Assembly: GCA_033961575.1 (NCBI GenBank)
Contig: CM066737.1
Coordinates: forward strand, 84,254,271-84,318,270
Direction: 5' to 3'
From: Aselliscus stoliczkanus
Taxonomy: Eukaryota; Chordata; Mammalia; Chiroptera; Hipposideridae
DNA length: 64,000 nucleotides
The notes beneath the pieces were generated by a model, which was not told the DNA's origin, did no database searches, and saw only the letters and a list, made by a program, of their open reading frames with translations. Below are positions 1-9,558 of this stretch, in pieces; the stretch's first letter is position 1; every line of letters starts with the position of its first letter. Position numbers and translations under genes: made by a program.

Positions 1-455
1 ATATCAACAAAGTCCAACTGGTCTAAAGTGTCATTTAAGGCCCCTCTTTCTGTGTTGATTTTCTGTCTAATGGTTCTGTCCATTGGTGACAAATGGGGTG
101 TTGAAGTCTCCTACTATGATAGTGTTACTGTTGATCTCTGTCTTTATGTCTGTTAAAAACTGTTATATGTAATTAGGACTTGCTATGTTGGATGCATAGA
201 TGTTTATTAGGGTTATAGTGCCCTTCTTTGTCTTTTATTGTAGTCATTTTAAACTCTATTTTGTCAGAAATAAGTATTGGTACTCCAGCTTTTTTTTTCT
301 CATTTCCATTTGCATGAAATATCTTATTCCATCTGTAAACAGCATATACATGTGTCCTATTTTCTTATCCAATCAGCCACTCTCTGTCTTTCGATTGGAG
401 CATTTAGCCCATTCACGTTTAAAATGATTATTGATAGGTACACATGTATTGCCAT
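1..455 (-). pseudogene. L1 ORF2 N-terminal (endonuclease) fragment
   Basis: Downstream of ORF1 the minus strand has an ATG at 455-453 followed by MAIHVYLSIIILNVNGLNAP, the usual opening of L1 ORF2p, whose N-terminal third is an APE-type endonuclease that nicks target DNA. Further on it encodes the stretches around HANGN and the DNA matching 'IIVGDFNT'. Several in-frame stops, for example just after VADWIRK, show the copy is dead. The reverse transcriptase would lie left of the window. Confidence 0.8.
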
Positions 456-700
456 TTTGTTATTTGTACTCCTGGTCTTCCTGGGTTAGCTTGTTTACCA
501 CTTTCTTTTGTTTAGAAAAGCCCTTTTAACATTTCTTGCAATGCTGGTTTGGTGGTAATGAACTCCTTAAGCTTATTCTTTTCTGAGAAGCTCTTTATTT
601 CTCCTTTGTCACGTCCTGCATGGCAAGGGCAAGTGGGACATGAGAGGGGCGATGCAGATTAAGGAAAAACAAGAGACAGAAGAAAGATAAGAGTGAGACC

Positions 701-758
701 AAGGGACTCAGCCAAAGACGACTGAGCCCAAGGGACTCAGCCAAGGACGACTGAGCCC
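701..758. repeat. 29-bp tandem duplication inside the solo LTR
   Basis: Two head-to-tail copies (701-729 and 730-758) differ by one base. Each contains GACTCAGCC and its near-inverse GGCTGAGTC in the opposite reading. They lie between the polyadenylation signal and the U5 end. Confidence 0.85.
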
Positions 759-780
759 CGAATCGGGTCAGAGCATAGCT

Positions 781-786
781 TTTATT
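781..786 (-). promoter_or_regulatory. LTR polyadenylation signal AATAAA
   Basis: TTTATT on the plus strand is AATAAA on the minus strand, in AATAAAAGCTATGCTCTG. This is the usual position near the R region of a retroviral LTR and is the main evidence for the LTR orientation. Confidence 0.65.
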
Positions 787-2531
787 GAGAATTTTCAAGG
801 AAGCAAACTGTAACAAATCATTAACAGTGGTTTGTAGTTCTCAGGATTTACACAGTCTTTTACTCCCCTGTAAGTGCTCTCTCCAGGGTGTACTGTGACT
901 TACTCTTCCCTTAAAGGATTACCTTGTCTTTATTATGATAATTGCTATGAAACCCAGACTCGGTTTCTGTAAGTCACCTAAAGAATGTTTACTAAAGCTA
1001 TCTTGACTATCTAGAAATCATCCTAAATTCTAGCAGTTAAACACAATCATAAAACTCATAGTATACTTGAGCTATACCAAAAGACTAGGAGTGGCTGTGT
1101 TTAAGGTAAAAGCATCTAAAATCTATTCGTTTGTAAATAACAATACCTAGCAACCAAAAGGGTTTCACACCTCTCTATCCTACAGAGGGCTGCATCTGTT
1201 TCTCAGTCAAAGCTTCAGTATCTGTTACTGCAACAAGGCACTGGGCAAAGAAATTCACACAAGGCTGATTAACAAATCCATGGTCAGCAGATGTCTTAGA
1301 GCTGCCTCTTACCCGGAACTCTCATGGCCTGAAGACTTAATCTTTCAGGAGACTATTCACAGTAGGGCCCTTAGGCAAATGCATCAGCTTCTCACAGGCC
1401 TGAGTTTTCTGGCCTGAGTTTGTCAGAGGTCTGTGCCTCAGTTTCCAAGGGGCTTGAGTCCCCAGTATCTCAGCTCAGGGGTCCCCCATGGAACTACCGC
1501 CTGGCTTGGGTTGTCTCCCCACTTTTAGGAGATCTTACCCGTCCTTGGCTGCGTAGTTAGCTCATTGGGGCACCACAGGAACATATCACAAGTGTAGTAA
1601 ATATATTGTCTCCTATAGAAGAAAAGGCACATGGGTTCACAGAGGCAGGAGATATTACATGACCAACCATAAGGCAGCACCCCTAATATCCAGTGCTGAG
1701 CAGGGCAATGTGGCCTTGTCAGACACTGGGGTGCTGTCAGCTTCCCACACTCCTTCAATTTTAAGTGATAGCCATGATGGGTAGAGCAATCTTCATTGTA
1801 GGCCTGTATTTTGTGTCACTTTGAATATCTCCTGCCACTCTCTTCTGGCCTGCAGAGTTTCTGTAGACAAGTCAGCTGTTAGTCTAACAGGAGTTCCTTT
1901 GTATGTAACCTGCTGTCTTTCTCTTGCTGCCTCTAGGATTCTGTCTCTGTCTTTAACCTTTGCCATTTTAACTATGATGTGTCTTGGTGTGGACCTGTTT
2001 GGGTTCAGCTTGTTTGGAACTCTCTGCACTTCCTGGGCATGTATGTTGATTTCCTTCACCAGGGTAGGGAAGTTTTCAGTCATTATTTTTTCAAATACAT
2101 TCTCGACCCCTTGCTTCTTCTCTGCTCCTTCTGGTATTACTATGATGCGAAAGTTGTTGTGCTTCATCTTGTCCCATAGGGCTCTTAAACTATTTTCATT
2201 GTTTTTCATTCTTTGGTCTTTTTGTTGTGCCAACTGGGTGATTTCTGCTATTTTGTCTTCCAAATCGCTGATCCTCTCCTCTGCTTCATCTAATCTACTG
2301 GTGATTCCTTCGAGTGTGTTCTTCATTTCAGTTATTGTATTCTTTAGATCTAACTGGGGTTTTTTTGATTTCTCTGTCCTTCCAAATGTCCTCACTAAGT
2401 TTGTTAAACATTCTTATCATCAGTGTTCTAAACTTTGTCTCTGAAAGGTTGTATCCCTCTGTTTCATTTGGTTCCATTTCTAGAGGTTTCTTTTGATCTT
2501 TTACTTGTGACATGTTTCTTTGTTTCCCCAT

Positions 2532-3536
2532 TCTGGCTGTCGCTCTGGGACTGCTTCGATGTATTACATAGATCACCAGGATAGCCCTGGCTGGATCACG
2601 CAGGCACACAGCTCACGGCCCAACAGTCCCAGGAAAACTCCCAGTCTCAGCCTGTCCCAATCAGCCGCTTGCAGATCAGGCCGAGCAGCCCGACAACCAA
2701 TCACCAGCCTGGAAACTCTGCAATTGCAGTGCAGAGATCTGGGACCCGAGGCGGCTTGCGCACTCTTGCATCTCACTGAGCAGCCTGTTGGATCCGGAGG
2801 GCACCTGCCCAGCGTTTCCCTGGCAACGCCTTATAAGCTGGGCGGAGGGTGGGGATCCAGGGCCGCATGCACGTCCGCACACGCACACATGCACTTCTGC
2901 GCCAAATTGACCAGACGAATGAGGTCCCGGACCTAATTCTTTGTGGGAGAGCCCAACCCTGACAAAATGGCGTGCTCCTTACACCACTCGCGTTGAGGCT
3001 CCACACCAGGGGAACAATAGTGCAAAAACCTCCGGCCTTTGCAGCAAAGGTGCTCGGTTCGGTTCGTCCCCACACACTCCTGGGCCCGGCTCACACAGCC
3101 ACTCCCTCCACCAGGAACCAGTTAAGTGCTCATCGGCGAGCAAGCCCGGGCACCGGCCCCACTGATTCTCTAGCTGCTCTTTGCCTCACTGAGCTGAGCA
3201 AAGAGAGTCCTCACTAATTTACTGCCAGCTATCTTGGAAGTCCTCTTCCCGGCAAAGGAAGTCTGGGCTGGTGAGCTTGGTGTGCAGCCGGAGGGTCTCT
3301 CCCCCAACCAGACAAGCTTCCCACGGCTGGGGCTTCCCTCACAGGGTTCGTCCTCTCGCGTCTCCGCCTCTCCTACCAGACCCGATGTGGCCTCCTCTTT
3401 AAGTTCTTTGTTTAGTGGTTCTGTTCATCTAGTGTTCCGGGACCTCCAGGGTTGAATGCTGTATAATTTGTTTGTAATTTTGGTGTGATCCTGGAAGGTA
3501 GTTAGCATAGCATCTGTCTATTCTGCCATTTTACCC
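2532..3536 (-). promoter_or_regulatory. GC-rich L1 5' UTR / internal promoter region
   Basis: About 1 kb between the ORF1 start and the L1 5' end is much richer in G+C and CpG than the surroundings (for example 2650-2900 and 3040-3360). L1 5' UTRs carry an internal RNA polymerase II promoter and are normally CpG-methylated. Open frames seen here on both strands have no conserved motif and look incidental. This UTR is unlike the one at 5449-6883, so two L1 5' UTR types are present. Confidence 0.7.
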
Positions 3537-3590
3537 TATTTTTTCTGTTTTTCATTGCAAAAATGCGTCATGACTTTTCCAACAACCCAA
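3537..3590. mobile_element. Half of an 80-bp mariner-type MITE
   Basis: The sequence from TATTTTTTCTG to the terminal ACTTTTCCAACAACCCAA matches the last 54 bp of the two complete 80-bp elements at 26984-27063 and 56125-56204. The missing 26 bp are replaced by the 5' end of L1 element A. The expected TA after the end has become TG. Confidence 0.82.
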
Positions 3591-4464
3591 TGTATACCTT
3601 ATGTGTATGCATATGTTTTGTAGCTTATAAAATTATATGCATATGTTATGTCTCACATATATGTTATAATTAATATTTTCATACTTCGTGTGATTATTTT
3701 AACAAGCTTTTTCTCCTCTAGGAAGTGAAAGTCAAATAAAAGATTTAGAATCTTAGAGAGACCCACGTTAGACTTTTATAGGTTAATGATGCTATAAATT
3801 CCTAAGTTGTGTGCTAACCAAACACATTATTAAAAGTGTTAATATTAAAATGCTGTGAAAAATACTGGATGGGGACAAAGGAGAGGGCTCTAGTTTGTAG
3901 AAGAGCAAACCAGAGATGCACTCTTGGGACACTAGGGGGAACTGATGACACTGGAGCAGAAAGTGATCTGACGCTATTGTGAGAATTGTCCCTGAGGCAG
4001 GAAACAAAGCCCTCCCTTTCCATATTCTGATGCCATAAATGGGGTTCATTTCACCATAACTCCAGAATCCCTCATGATTCTTTCACAGTGTGGCAGACAC
4101 GGCCTCTTAAGCAGTTGGATGTGGCGCTCTTCAGTCTAGACAGGCATGATTTGCTCAGATGTTGAAAGGTGAAGGGTCAAACCCCAAAGCCTCCCTCATG
4201 AATTTCACAGGCAGGACTCTTGAACTCAGTTGTTTGTTGGGCCTGCCAACTGAAATAAGTGGTAAGAAATAAAATCAACTGTTCAACAAGAGGCTACAAA
4301 TGCCAGCTTAATCGTGGTCTTTGTCAAGTGTGATTGTGTTAAATGCAGAGGAAGTAATTCCAGAGGGAAAGATGGAACTGTGGCAATTTGTTTGGATGTA
4401 AGATTAGGCTTCAAGACATGCCCTAAAAGGCTTGAGTTGGGACAAGTTCCATGAGTCTCTGTGC
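3591..4464. other. Unique AT-rich stretch, nothing recognised
   Basis: I see no long conserved-looking frame and no clear repeat. Short frames on the minus strand (3792-4049) lack recognisable motifs. Confidence 0.5.
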
Positions 4465-4632
4465 CTTGGCCTGTGGGGACACTGCCTTGGTCTGCGGAGA
4501 CATTGTATTGGCCTGTGGGGACACAATCTTAGCCTGTGGAGAAGCTTCCTTGACCTGTGGGGACACAGTCTTGGCCTGTGGGGACACTGCCTTAGCCTGT
4601 GGAGAAGCTTCCTTGGCCTGTGGGGACACTGT
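4465..4632. repeat. 21-bp minisatellite, eight units
   Basis: Eight head-to-tail 21-bp units of the type CTTGGCCTGTGGGGACACTGC fill 4465-4632, with a decayed ninth unit after. Units 4 and 7 are identical (CTTAGCCTGTGGAGAAGCTTC) and units 1 and 6 are identical, so blocks of units were copied together. On the minus strand the array reads as a seven-residue repeat, KAVSPQA and variants (KTVSPQA, KEASPQA), inside an 85-codon frame (4680-4423). All frames through it stay open because the period is a multiple of three, so this is not proof of coding. Confidence 0.9.
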
Positions 4633-5142
4633 CTTAGCCCACTGTCTGTGCACTTGCACATTCCCCATTGTCGTTGTCAACTTGTCATCCTCAGCTGTAA
4701 TTACCTCTTTTCTAGCTTATTCTCTAATCAGCATCACATGCAGGGTAAATCCACATCCCATTGCACATCCTCAGGGAACTCTTGGTGACTCCAGCACCCA
4801 GGATGCTACAATATATTAAACACACTCAGAGCACCGCAGTTCATTTGCAGTGCTTTCAAAGTGGGTTCTCCACATTGACTTCCCCTTCCCTCCTCCCTTC
4901 TCAATCCCACGGCTTCATCTATGCTAATGTGGTCTACTTAAGACCTAGAACTTCATTTCACAATACACACTGTGGCCCCTCAGCATCAAAAGTGAATGAC
5001 CTTTGCCTTAATTTTCCCCTTGGGTAAGGGATAGGAGGTTAACACAGGAAAGCTAGGCAGGACAATGAAGCAAATTCTTTCACATTTTCCTAAATGAATT
5101 ATTAAATGCATATTGTTAATCACATCATTTTGCTTATGCAAA
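4633..5142. other. Unique stretch, no gene seen
   Basis: No repeat family or coding signal was recognised. Short plus-strand frames lack motifs. Confidence 0.45.

Positions 5143-5211
<69 letters not shown>
5143..5211. repeat. Compound microsatellite (AC)n(AG)n
   Basis: An AC run (5143-5157) passes directly into about 27 AG repeats. Confidence 0.97.
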
Positions 5212-5215
<4 letters not shown>

Positions 5216-5448
5216 TAAGATGGTGTTATCTACTGCTACTTACAGATGAGACAGGATTAAGTTGGGAAGAATCTCACTGCAGAAAATTGGCAAAGGGAAA
5301 AAACAAAGAAGCCTAATATTGTTATTATTCAACTGAGACAAGATATAAAGAAAACAGAGTTTAAGCTTTTTTTCAAAGGAATTATAGAGGCAATTTTACA
5401 GATTTTAATAATTCAATTAGCTTTTTTTTTAACAATCAAGAGTTCAGA

Positions 5449-6883
5449 TTTTCCAGTCAAGGTGGTGCAGTAGGTAAGTGCTGTGCTTACCTTCTCTCAT
5501 GACCACATCAAAAATTATAGCTAAACTGCAAACAAACTATCATTGAGAATTGCCTGAACCGAAGCCCTACAACTAAGGCTGTACTGAAGAAGCCACCTTG
5601 AGACTGGTAGAAGGGGCAGAAACGTGGACCCACATGTGATCACTAAAATTTGGGAGGAATTTTTCAGCTGTGGAAGTTCTCCCAAAAGAGCAAGGGGTCC
5701 CAGCCCCTCCACAGCCCATGGTCCTATTCGGGAGCGAGAAGTTCCCATAATTTCTGGCTGTGAAAACCAGGGGAGATTGTGACTGAGTGAAACGAGGGCA
5801 GCTGGAGTCCCAGGTGCTCCTCTTAAAGGGACTGTGCGTGGAATTAGTCACTGATGGAATCACTGGCTCTGAGCTACAGTGCTGGAGCAGCAGCTGGAGA
5901 ATCTGCAGGGACATATGGTGGGGAACTGAGTTGTCTGGCTTCAGGACAGGGGTTGGAGGGGCAGCTTTCTCTGTACAGAGGAGTTGGTGGAGGCCATTGT
6001 TTTGTTGAGCCCTCTCCCTTCCCAGTGTGCAGATGCAGGCAGCCACCATATCTGAGTCTCCACGGAGCTGGCTAACACCATTCATTTGCCATGCACAGGT
6101 GATTGGAGACCCTGCCCTGCCCAACTTGGGGGCATATCTGAGCCTCTTTCAGTGGCTTTCTCATATAACATGCCTGCTTTGGCTCAAATTGCACTTTCCT
6201 AGGGTCTCTCAAAGGTTCACAGAACCCAGAAACACAGCATCTTGGTTTGAGCATGTTCCATACTTCTGGTTGAGCAGCCCTAAGCCTGACACTAGCTGTG
6301 GCCAGCCTTGGTTCACAGCTTGGCCTCTCAAGGTGCTTCCAGGTATGGCATGGGTGGTGGCCATCTGGGGATTTCTTTGTGGCTCCTGCCGGGTGGCCCC
6401 AGGTAGGGCATGGGCTGCAGCTGAACTTGACCTACAATGGGTTCCCTCCCAGGTGGCCCTGGGGCTGGTGCCCCCCATGGCCAGCTTTGAAATGAGCTGG
6501 AGCATCACCTAGCCACTTCTAAGGACAACACACACCGGGGGCAGATTGGACAAACACTGAGTCCTGCTGAGGCACATCCTGCTCTGTAGGGTCAGCCCCT
6601 GAACCACAACTCCTCCACTGTAGTTACAAGCAGTCCTCAAAACCAACAAGCCGGAGGGTCAATCACACCCACTGATGTGCAAATAGCAACCAAGGCTCAA
6701 CTCCAACAGGAGGTCACACACAACTCACACAAGGGACATACCTGGAATACATAGCCCAAGTGACCAGGAAGGTTGTGCCACTGAGCCTCACAGCATATAT
6801 ATTACATAAGGCCACTGTACTAAGACTGGAAGACATAGCAGCCTGACTTAATACATAGAAAAAAACACAAGGGGGCAGCCAAA
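5449..6883 (+). promoter_or_regulatory. 5' UTR of L1 element B
   Basis: About 1.4 kb upstream of ORF1 shares phrases with the right-edge L1, for example GAGACTGGTAGAAGGGGC near 5600 against GAGACTGGTAGGAGGGGC near 63270. L1 5' UTRs carry the internal promoter. Frames of 60-180 codons on both strands here have no domain and are probably chance. Confidence 0.65.
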
Positions 6884-7741
6884 ATGGGGAGACGAAGAAA
6901 CATGTCTCAAATAAAAGTACAGGCCAAAGCTCCAGAAAAAGAACTCAATAAAATAGAGACAAATAATCAACCAGATGCAGAGATCCAAACACTGGTTATA
7001 AGGATGCTCAAGATCCCAGGGAGAACTTCAACAAACAGATAGAAAACATCAAAATGGAGACAGATCACATAAAAAAGAAACAGTCAGAAATAAGAAACAC
7101 AATAACAGAAATGAAGAATTTATTATAGGGAACCAACAGAAGCTTAGATGAAATAGAAGATCAAATCAGCACTTTATAAGATAAGGTAGAATAAAACACC
7201 TAATCAGAACAGCAGAAATTGAAGAGAGTTTAATGGGACTCTGGGACAACCTCAAGCATACCAACATTCGCATTATAGGGGTACTAGAAGGAAAACAGCA
7301 AGGACTTGACAATCTACTTGAAGAAATAACAACAGAAAACTTCCTTAAACTGGTGAAGAAAATAGATATACAAGCCCAGGAAGTGCAGAGAGTCCCAAAC
7401 AAGATGAAGACAAACAGGCCAACACCAAGACACATCATAATTAAAATGCCAAAGATTTAAAAGAGAGAATCTTAAAAGCAGCAAGAGAAAAGCAGTTAGT
7501 TATTTACAAGGGAGTTCCCATAAGACTGTCAGCTGATTTCTCAACAGAAACTCTGCTGGCCAGAAGGGATTGGCACAAAATATTCAATGTGATAAAAAGG
7601 AAGGACCGATAACCAAGATTGCTCTACCCAGCAAAGCTAATATTTAGAATTGAAGTACAGATAAAGAACTTTCCAGACAAGAAAAAGGAGTTAATTACGA
7701 CCAAAGAAGTATTACAAGGAATCTTGGAGGGAGTTCTTTAA
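6884..7741 (+). pseudogene. L1 ORF1p remnant
   Basis: ATG at 6884 gives MGRRRNMSQIKVQAKAPEK, aligned with the ORF1p start of element A. The central part is open (7233-7460) and includes TNIRIIGVLEGKQQGLDNLL and VQRVPNKMKTNRPTPRHIII, the RRM-like RNA-binding region. The end reads GILEGVL and a stop at 7739-7741. Several stops and shifts disrupt it. It encoded the RNA-binding trimer that packages L1 RNA. Confidence 0.85.
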
Positions 7742-7775
7742 GATGAAAAAATAAATAAAAAATATGAATAATAAA

Positions 7776-8227
7776 ATGGTAATCACTACATACCTATCGA
7801 TAACTACTTTCAATGGAAATGGATTAAATGCTCCAATCAACAGATGGGGGAGTTGAATGAATAAGAAAACAAGACCCATACATATGCTGCTGCCTACAAG
7901 AGACTCACTTCAGATTGAAAGACACACAGAGACTGAAAAGTAAAGGGATGGAAAAAGATATTTAATGAAAATGGAAACAAACAAAAAGCTGGGGTAACAA
8001 TACTTATAATACCAGAAAAAAAACAGACATTTAAAACAAAGACTATAACAAAGAGACAAAGAAGGACCTAGTAATCCCCCTTCTGGGTATTTATCCAAAG
8101 AAACCCAAAACGCTACTTCAAGGGACGTGCCCATCCATATGTCATTGCAGCACTATTTACATAAGGAAGGACATGAAGGCAACCTGGGTGTCCCTCAATG
8201 GATGTAATGGAAAAAGAAGAGGTGGTA
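7776..8227 (+). pseudogene. L1 ORF2 remnant, endonuclease joined to C-terminal tail
   Basis: From 7776 the frame resembles the ORF2p endonuclease start (FNGNGLNAPINR) and continues to about 8067 (...AAAGACAAAGAAGGAC type sequence). The next bases, GACCTAGTAATCCCCCTTCTGG, belong to the ORF2 C-terminal tail. Bases GAC(C) at the joint could belong to either side, a microhomology junction. Reverse transcriptase and the Cys-rich region are missing. Many stops are present. Confidence 0.75.
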
Positions 8228-8601
8228 GGACCAGCCGAGTGGCTCAGTTGGTTAGAGCATGAGCTCTGAGCAACAGGGTTGCCAAATCAATTCCCACATG
8301 GGATGGTGGGCTGCGTCCCCCCATAACTAAGATTGAACACGGCACCTTGAGCTGAGCAGCTGCGAGCTGCCAACGGGCGGCCAGATGGCTGAGTGTGAAA
8401 CAAGGTTGCAGGTTTGACTCCTGCATGGGATAGTGGGCTGCGCCCTCCCCCACTGCAACTAGATTAAAAGGGGTGACAGGACTTAGAACTGAGCTTGTGC
8501 CCCCCACATCTAAGATTGAAGGACAACAACTTGACTTGGAGCTGATGGGTCCTGGAAAAACACAAAGTTCCCCACCCCAATTCCCCAATTAAAAAAAAGG
8601 G
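8228..8601 (+). mobile_element. Rhin-1-like composite tRNA-derived SINE
   Basis: A tRNA-like head (GACCAGCCGAGTGGCTCAGTTGG, A-box region) is followed by a second, related head-like segment (GGCCAGATGGCTGAGTGTG). The body contains CAACAACTTGACTTGG and the tail CCCCAATTCCCCAATTAAAA. The flanking direct repeat GGTGGTA (8221-8227, 8602-8608) supports L1-driven insertion into L1 element B. The body resembles Rhin-1 of rhinolophoid bats as I recall it. Confidence 0.82.
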
Positions 8602-9558
8602 GGTGGTACATATATACAATGGAATATATATATATATTTTTTTTTTTTCAGCTGTTAAAAAGAAATAAATCTTGCCATCTGCGACAACATGGAGGGACCT
8701 AGAGAGTATTGTGCTGACTGCAATGTCAGATAGAGAAAGACAAATGTCATATGATTTCACTTATAAGTAGAATCTAAAGATCAAAATAAACAAAAAAGCA
8801 AAACAGAAACAAACTCATAGATACAGTAAACATTTTAATGGTTCCTACATGGGAGGGTGGTTGGGGGTAGCTGAAAAGTGGAACGTATTAAGTAGTACAA
8901 ATTGTTTGTTAAATAGTAGTCATGGGGATGTAGGATATAGCATAAAGAATATAGTCAATAATATTGTAATAACTCTATGTAGTGTCAGATGGGTACTAGA
9001 TGTATTTGGGTGATAGATGGGAGGGTGGTTGAGGGCCGAGGTAAAAAAGGTGAAAGCATTAAGACTTACAAATTGGTAGTTACAAAATAGTCATTTGGTT
9101 ATAAATTAAAGAATATAGTAAATGATATGGTAATAACTGTGTATAGTGCTATGTGGGTACTAGTCCAGAGAATCACTTTGTAAGTTATATAACTGTCTAA
9201 CTACTATGCTGTATACCAGAAATTAATTTAAAATGTTGAATGCCAACTCTTATTGAAAATTAAAAAGGGGGGCAAAAGATGAAGAATAAGAGGTTCAAAG
9301 TTCCAGATATAAAACAAATAAGACTTGGGGATGTATTACAGCATAGAAATATAGTCAATAATATTGTGATAGCATGTACAGTGTCAAATGGTTACTGGAT
9401 TTATCATGGTGATCATTTCTTTAGCATAGGGAATATAATCAATAATATGGTAATAACTCTGTATAGTGCCAGGTGGGTACTGTTGAATAGCTATGATGTA
9501 CACCTGAAACCAATATAAAATTGTATGTTAGCTATATTTTAATAAAAATCTTTTTTAA
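8602..9558 (+). repeat. Reiterated L1 3' UTR
   Basis: The motif GAATATAGTCAATAATATTG with its continuation to GGGTACT occurs four times, starting near 8939, 9109, 9341 and 9424. This is the L1 3' UTR segment around the tail, multiplied in tandem with uneven spacing (about 170, 232 and 83 bp). The last copy leads to GTACACCTGAAACCAATATA and the terminal AATAAA. Confidence 0.75.

Larger units (their letters stand above)
607..1749 (-). mobile_element. Solo LTR of an endogenous retrovirus, 6-bp target duplication
   Basis: An 1143-bp block starts TGT and ends ACA on the plus strand and is flanked by the 6-bp direct repeat CTCCTT (601-606 and 1750-1755). Removing it restores continuous L1 ORF1 sequence, as seen in the related copy near 59786. 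On the minus strand it reads TGTGGGAAGC...GACGTGACA, with AATAAA at 786-781 placed about 175 bp before the 3' end; that gives the orientation U3 to U5 on the minus strand. Six-base duplications are typical of class II (beta-like) retroviruses; class I usually gives four and ERV-L five. No internal viral region remains, so this is a product of LTR-LTR recombination. Confidence 0.88.
512..2531 (-). pseudogene. L1 ORF1p, broken by frameshift and LTR insertion
   Basis: ORF1p is the trimeric RNA-binding chaperone of L1. The minus strand starts at 2531 (MGKQRNMSQVKDQKKP) and enters a coiled-coil stretch (ITSRLDEAEERISDLEDKIA). The RRM and C-terminal domain follow, with VQRVPNKLNPNRSTPRHIIV and LQARREWQEIFKV. 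After the LTR insertion (607-1749) the reading resumes and ends LKEFITTKPALQEMLKGLF at a stop at 514-512. A frame change between 2395 and 2328, at a run of seven T on the plus strand, separates the N-terminal piece from the rest. The long open 200-codon segment suggests a fairly young copy. Confidence 0.88.
1..3536 (-). mobile_element. L1 element A: 5' UTR, ORF1 and start of ORF2, split by a solo LTR
   Basis: This minus-strand LINE-1 has its 5' end at about 3536 (reverse complement begins GGGTAAAATGGCAGAATAG) and leaves the window at position 1. Reading leftward it shows a GC-rich 5' UTR, ORF1, a short spacer and the endonuclease start of ORF2. ORF1 is interrupted at 607-1749 by a solo LTR. 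The same ORF1-ORF2 stretch recurs, diverged, at 59229-59840, where no LTR is present; that shows the undisturbed sequence. The 5' end abuts half a mariner MITE at 3537, so the L1 probably inserted into that MITE. Its 3' end is outside the window. Confidence 0.9.
5449..9558 (+). mobile_element. L1 element B: 5' UTR, ORF1, ORF2 with large internal deletion, reiterated 3' UTR
   Basis: A plus-strand LINE-1 starts near 5449 (TTTTCCAGTCAAGGTGG) and ends near 9558 in an A/T-rich tail. It has an approximately 1.4-kb 5' UTR, a decayed ORF1 (6884-7741) and the start of ORF2 (from 7776). At about 8068 the endonuclease sequence jumps to the far C-terminal end of ORF2 (CTTCTGGGTATTTATCCAAAG). Then come a SINE (8228-8601) and a long 3' UTR. 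The whole reverse transcriptase is gone. A short possible target duplication, AGTTCA, lies at 5441-5446 and 9559-9564. Its 5' UTR is related to the one at 63108-64000. Confidence 0.82.

Noticed and set aside
1821..2444. 207-codon plus frame
   Set aside because: It is the complement of L1 ORF1; the minus strand carries the real ORF1p motifs.
2520..3455. Several 70-138-codon frames in GC-rich DNA
   Set aside because: They lie in the L1 5' UTR, where few stops are expected at high G+C. No motif is seen.
5573..6512. Frames up to 183 codons on both strands
   Set aside because: They lie in the 5' UTR of L1 element B and have no domain.
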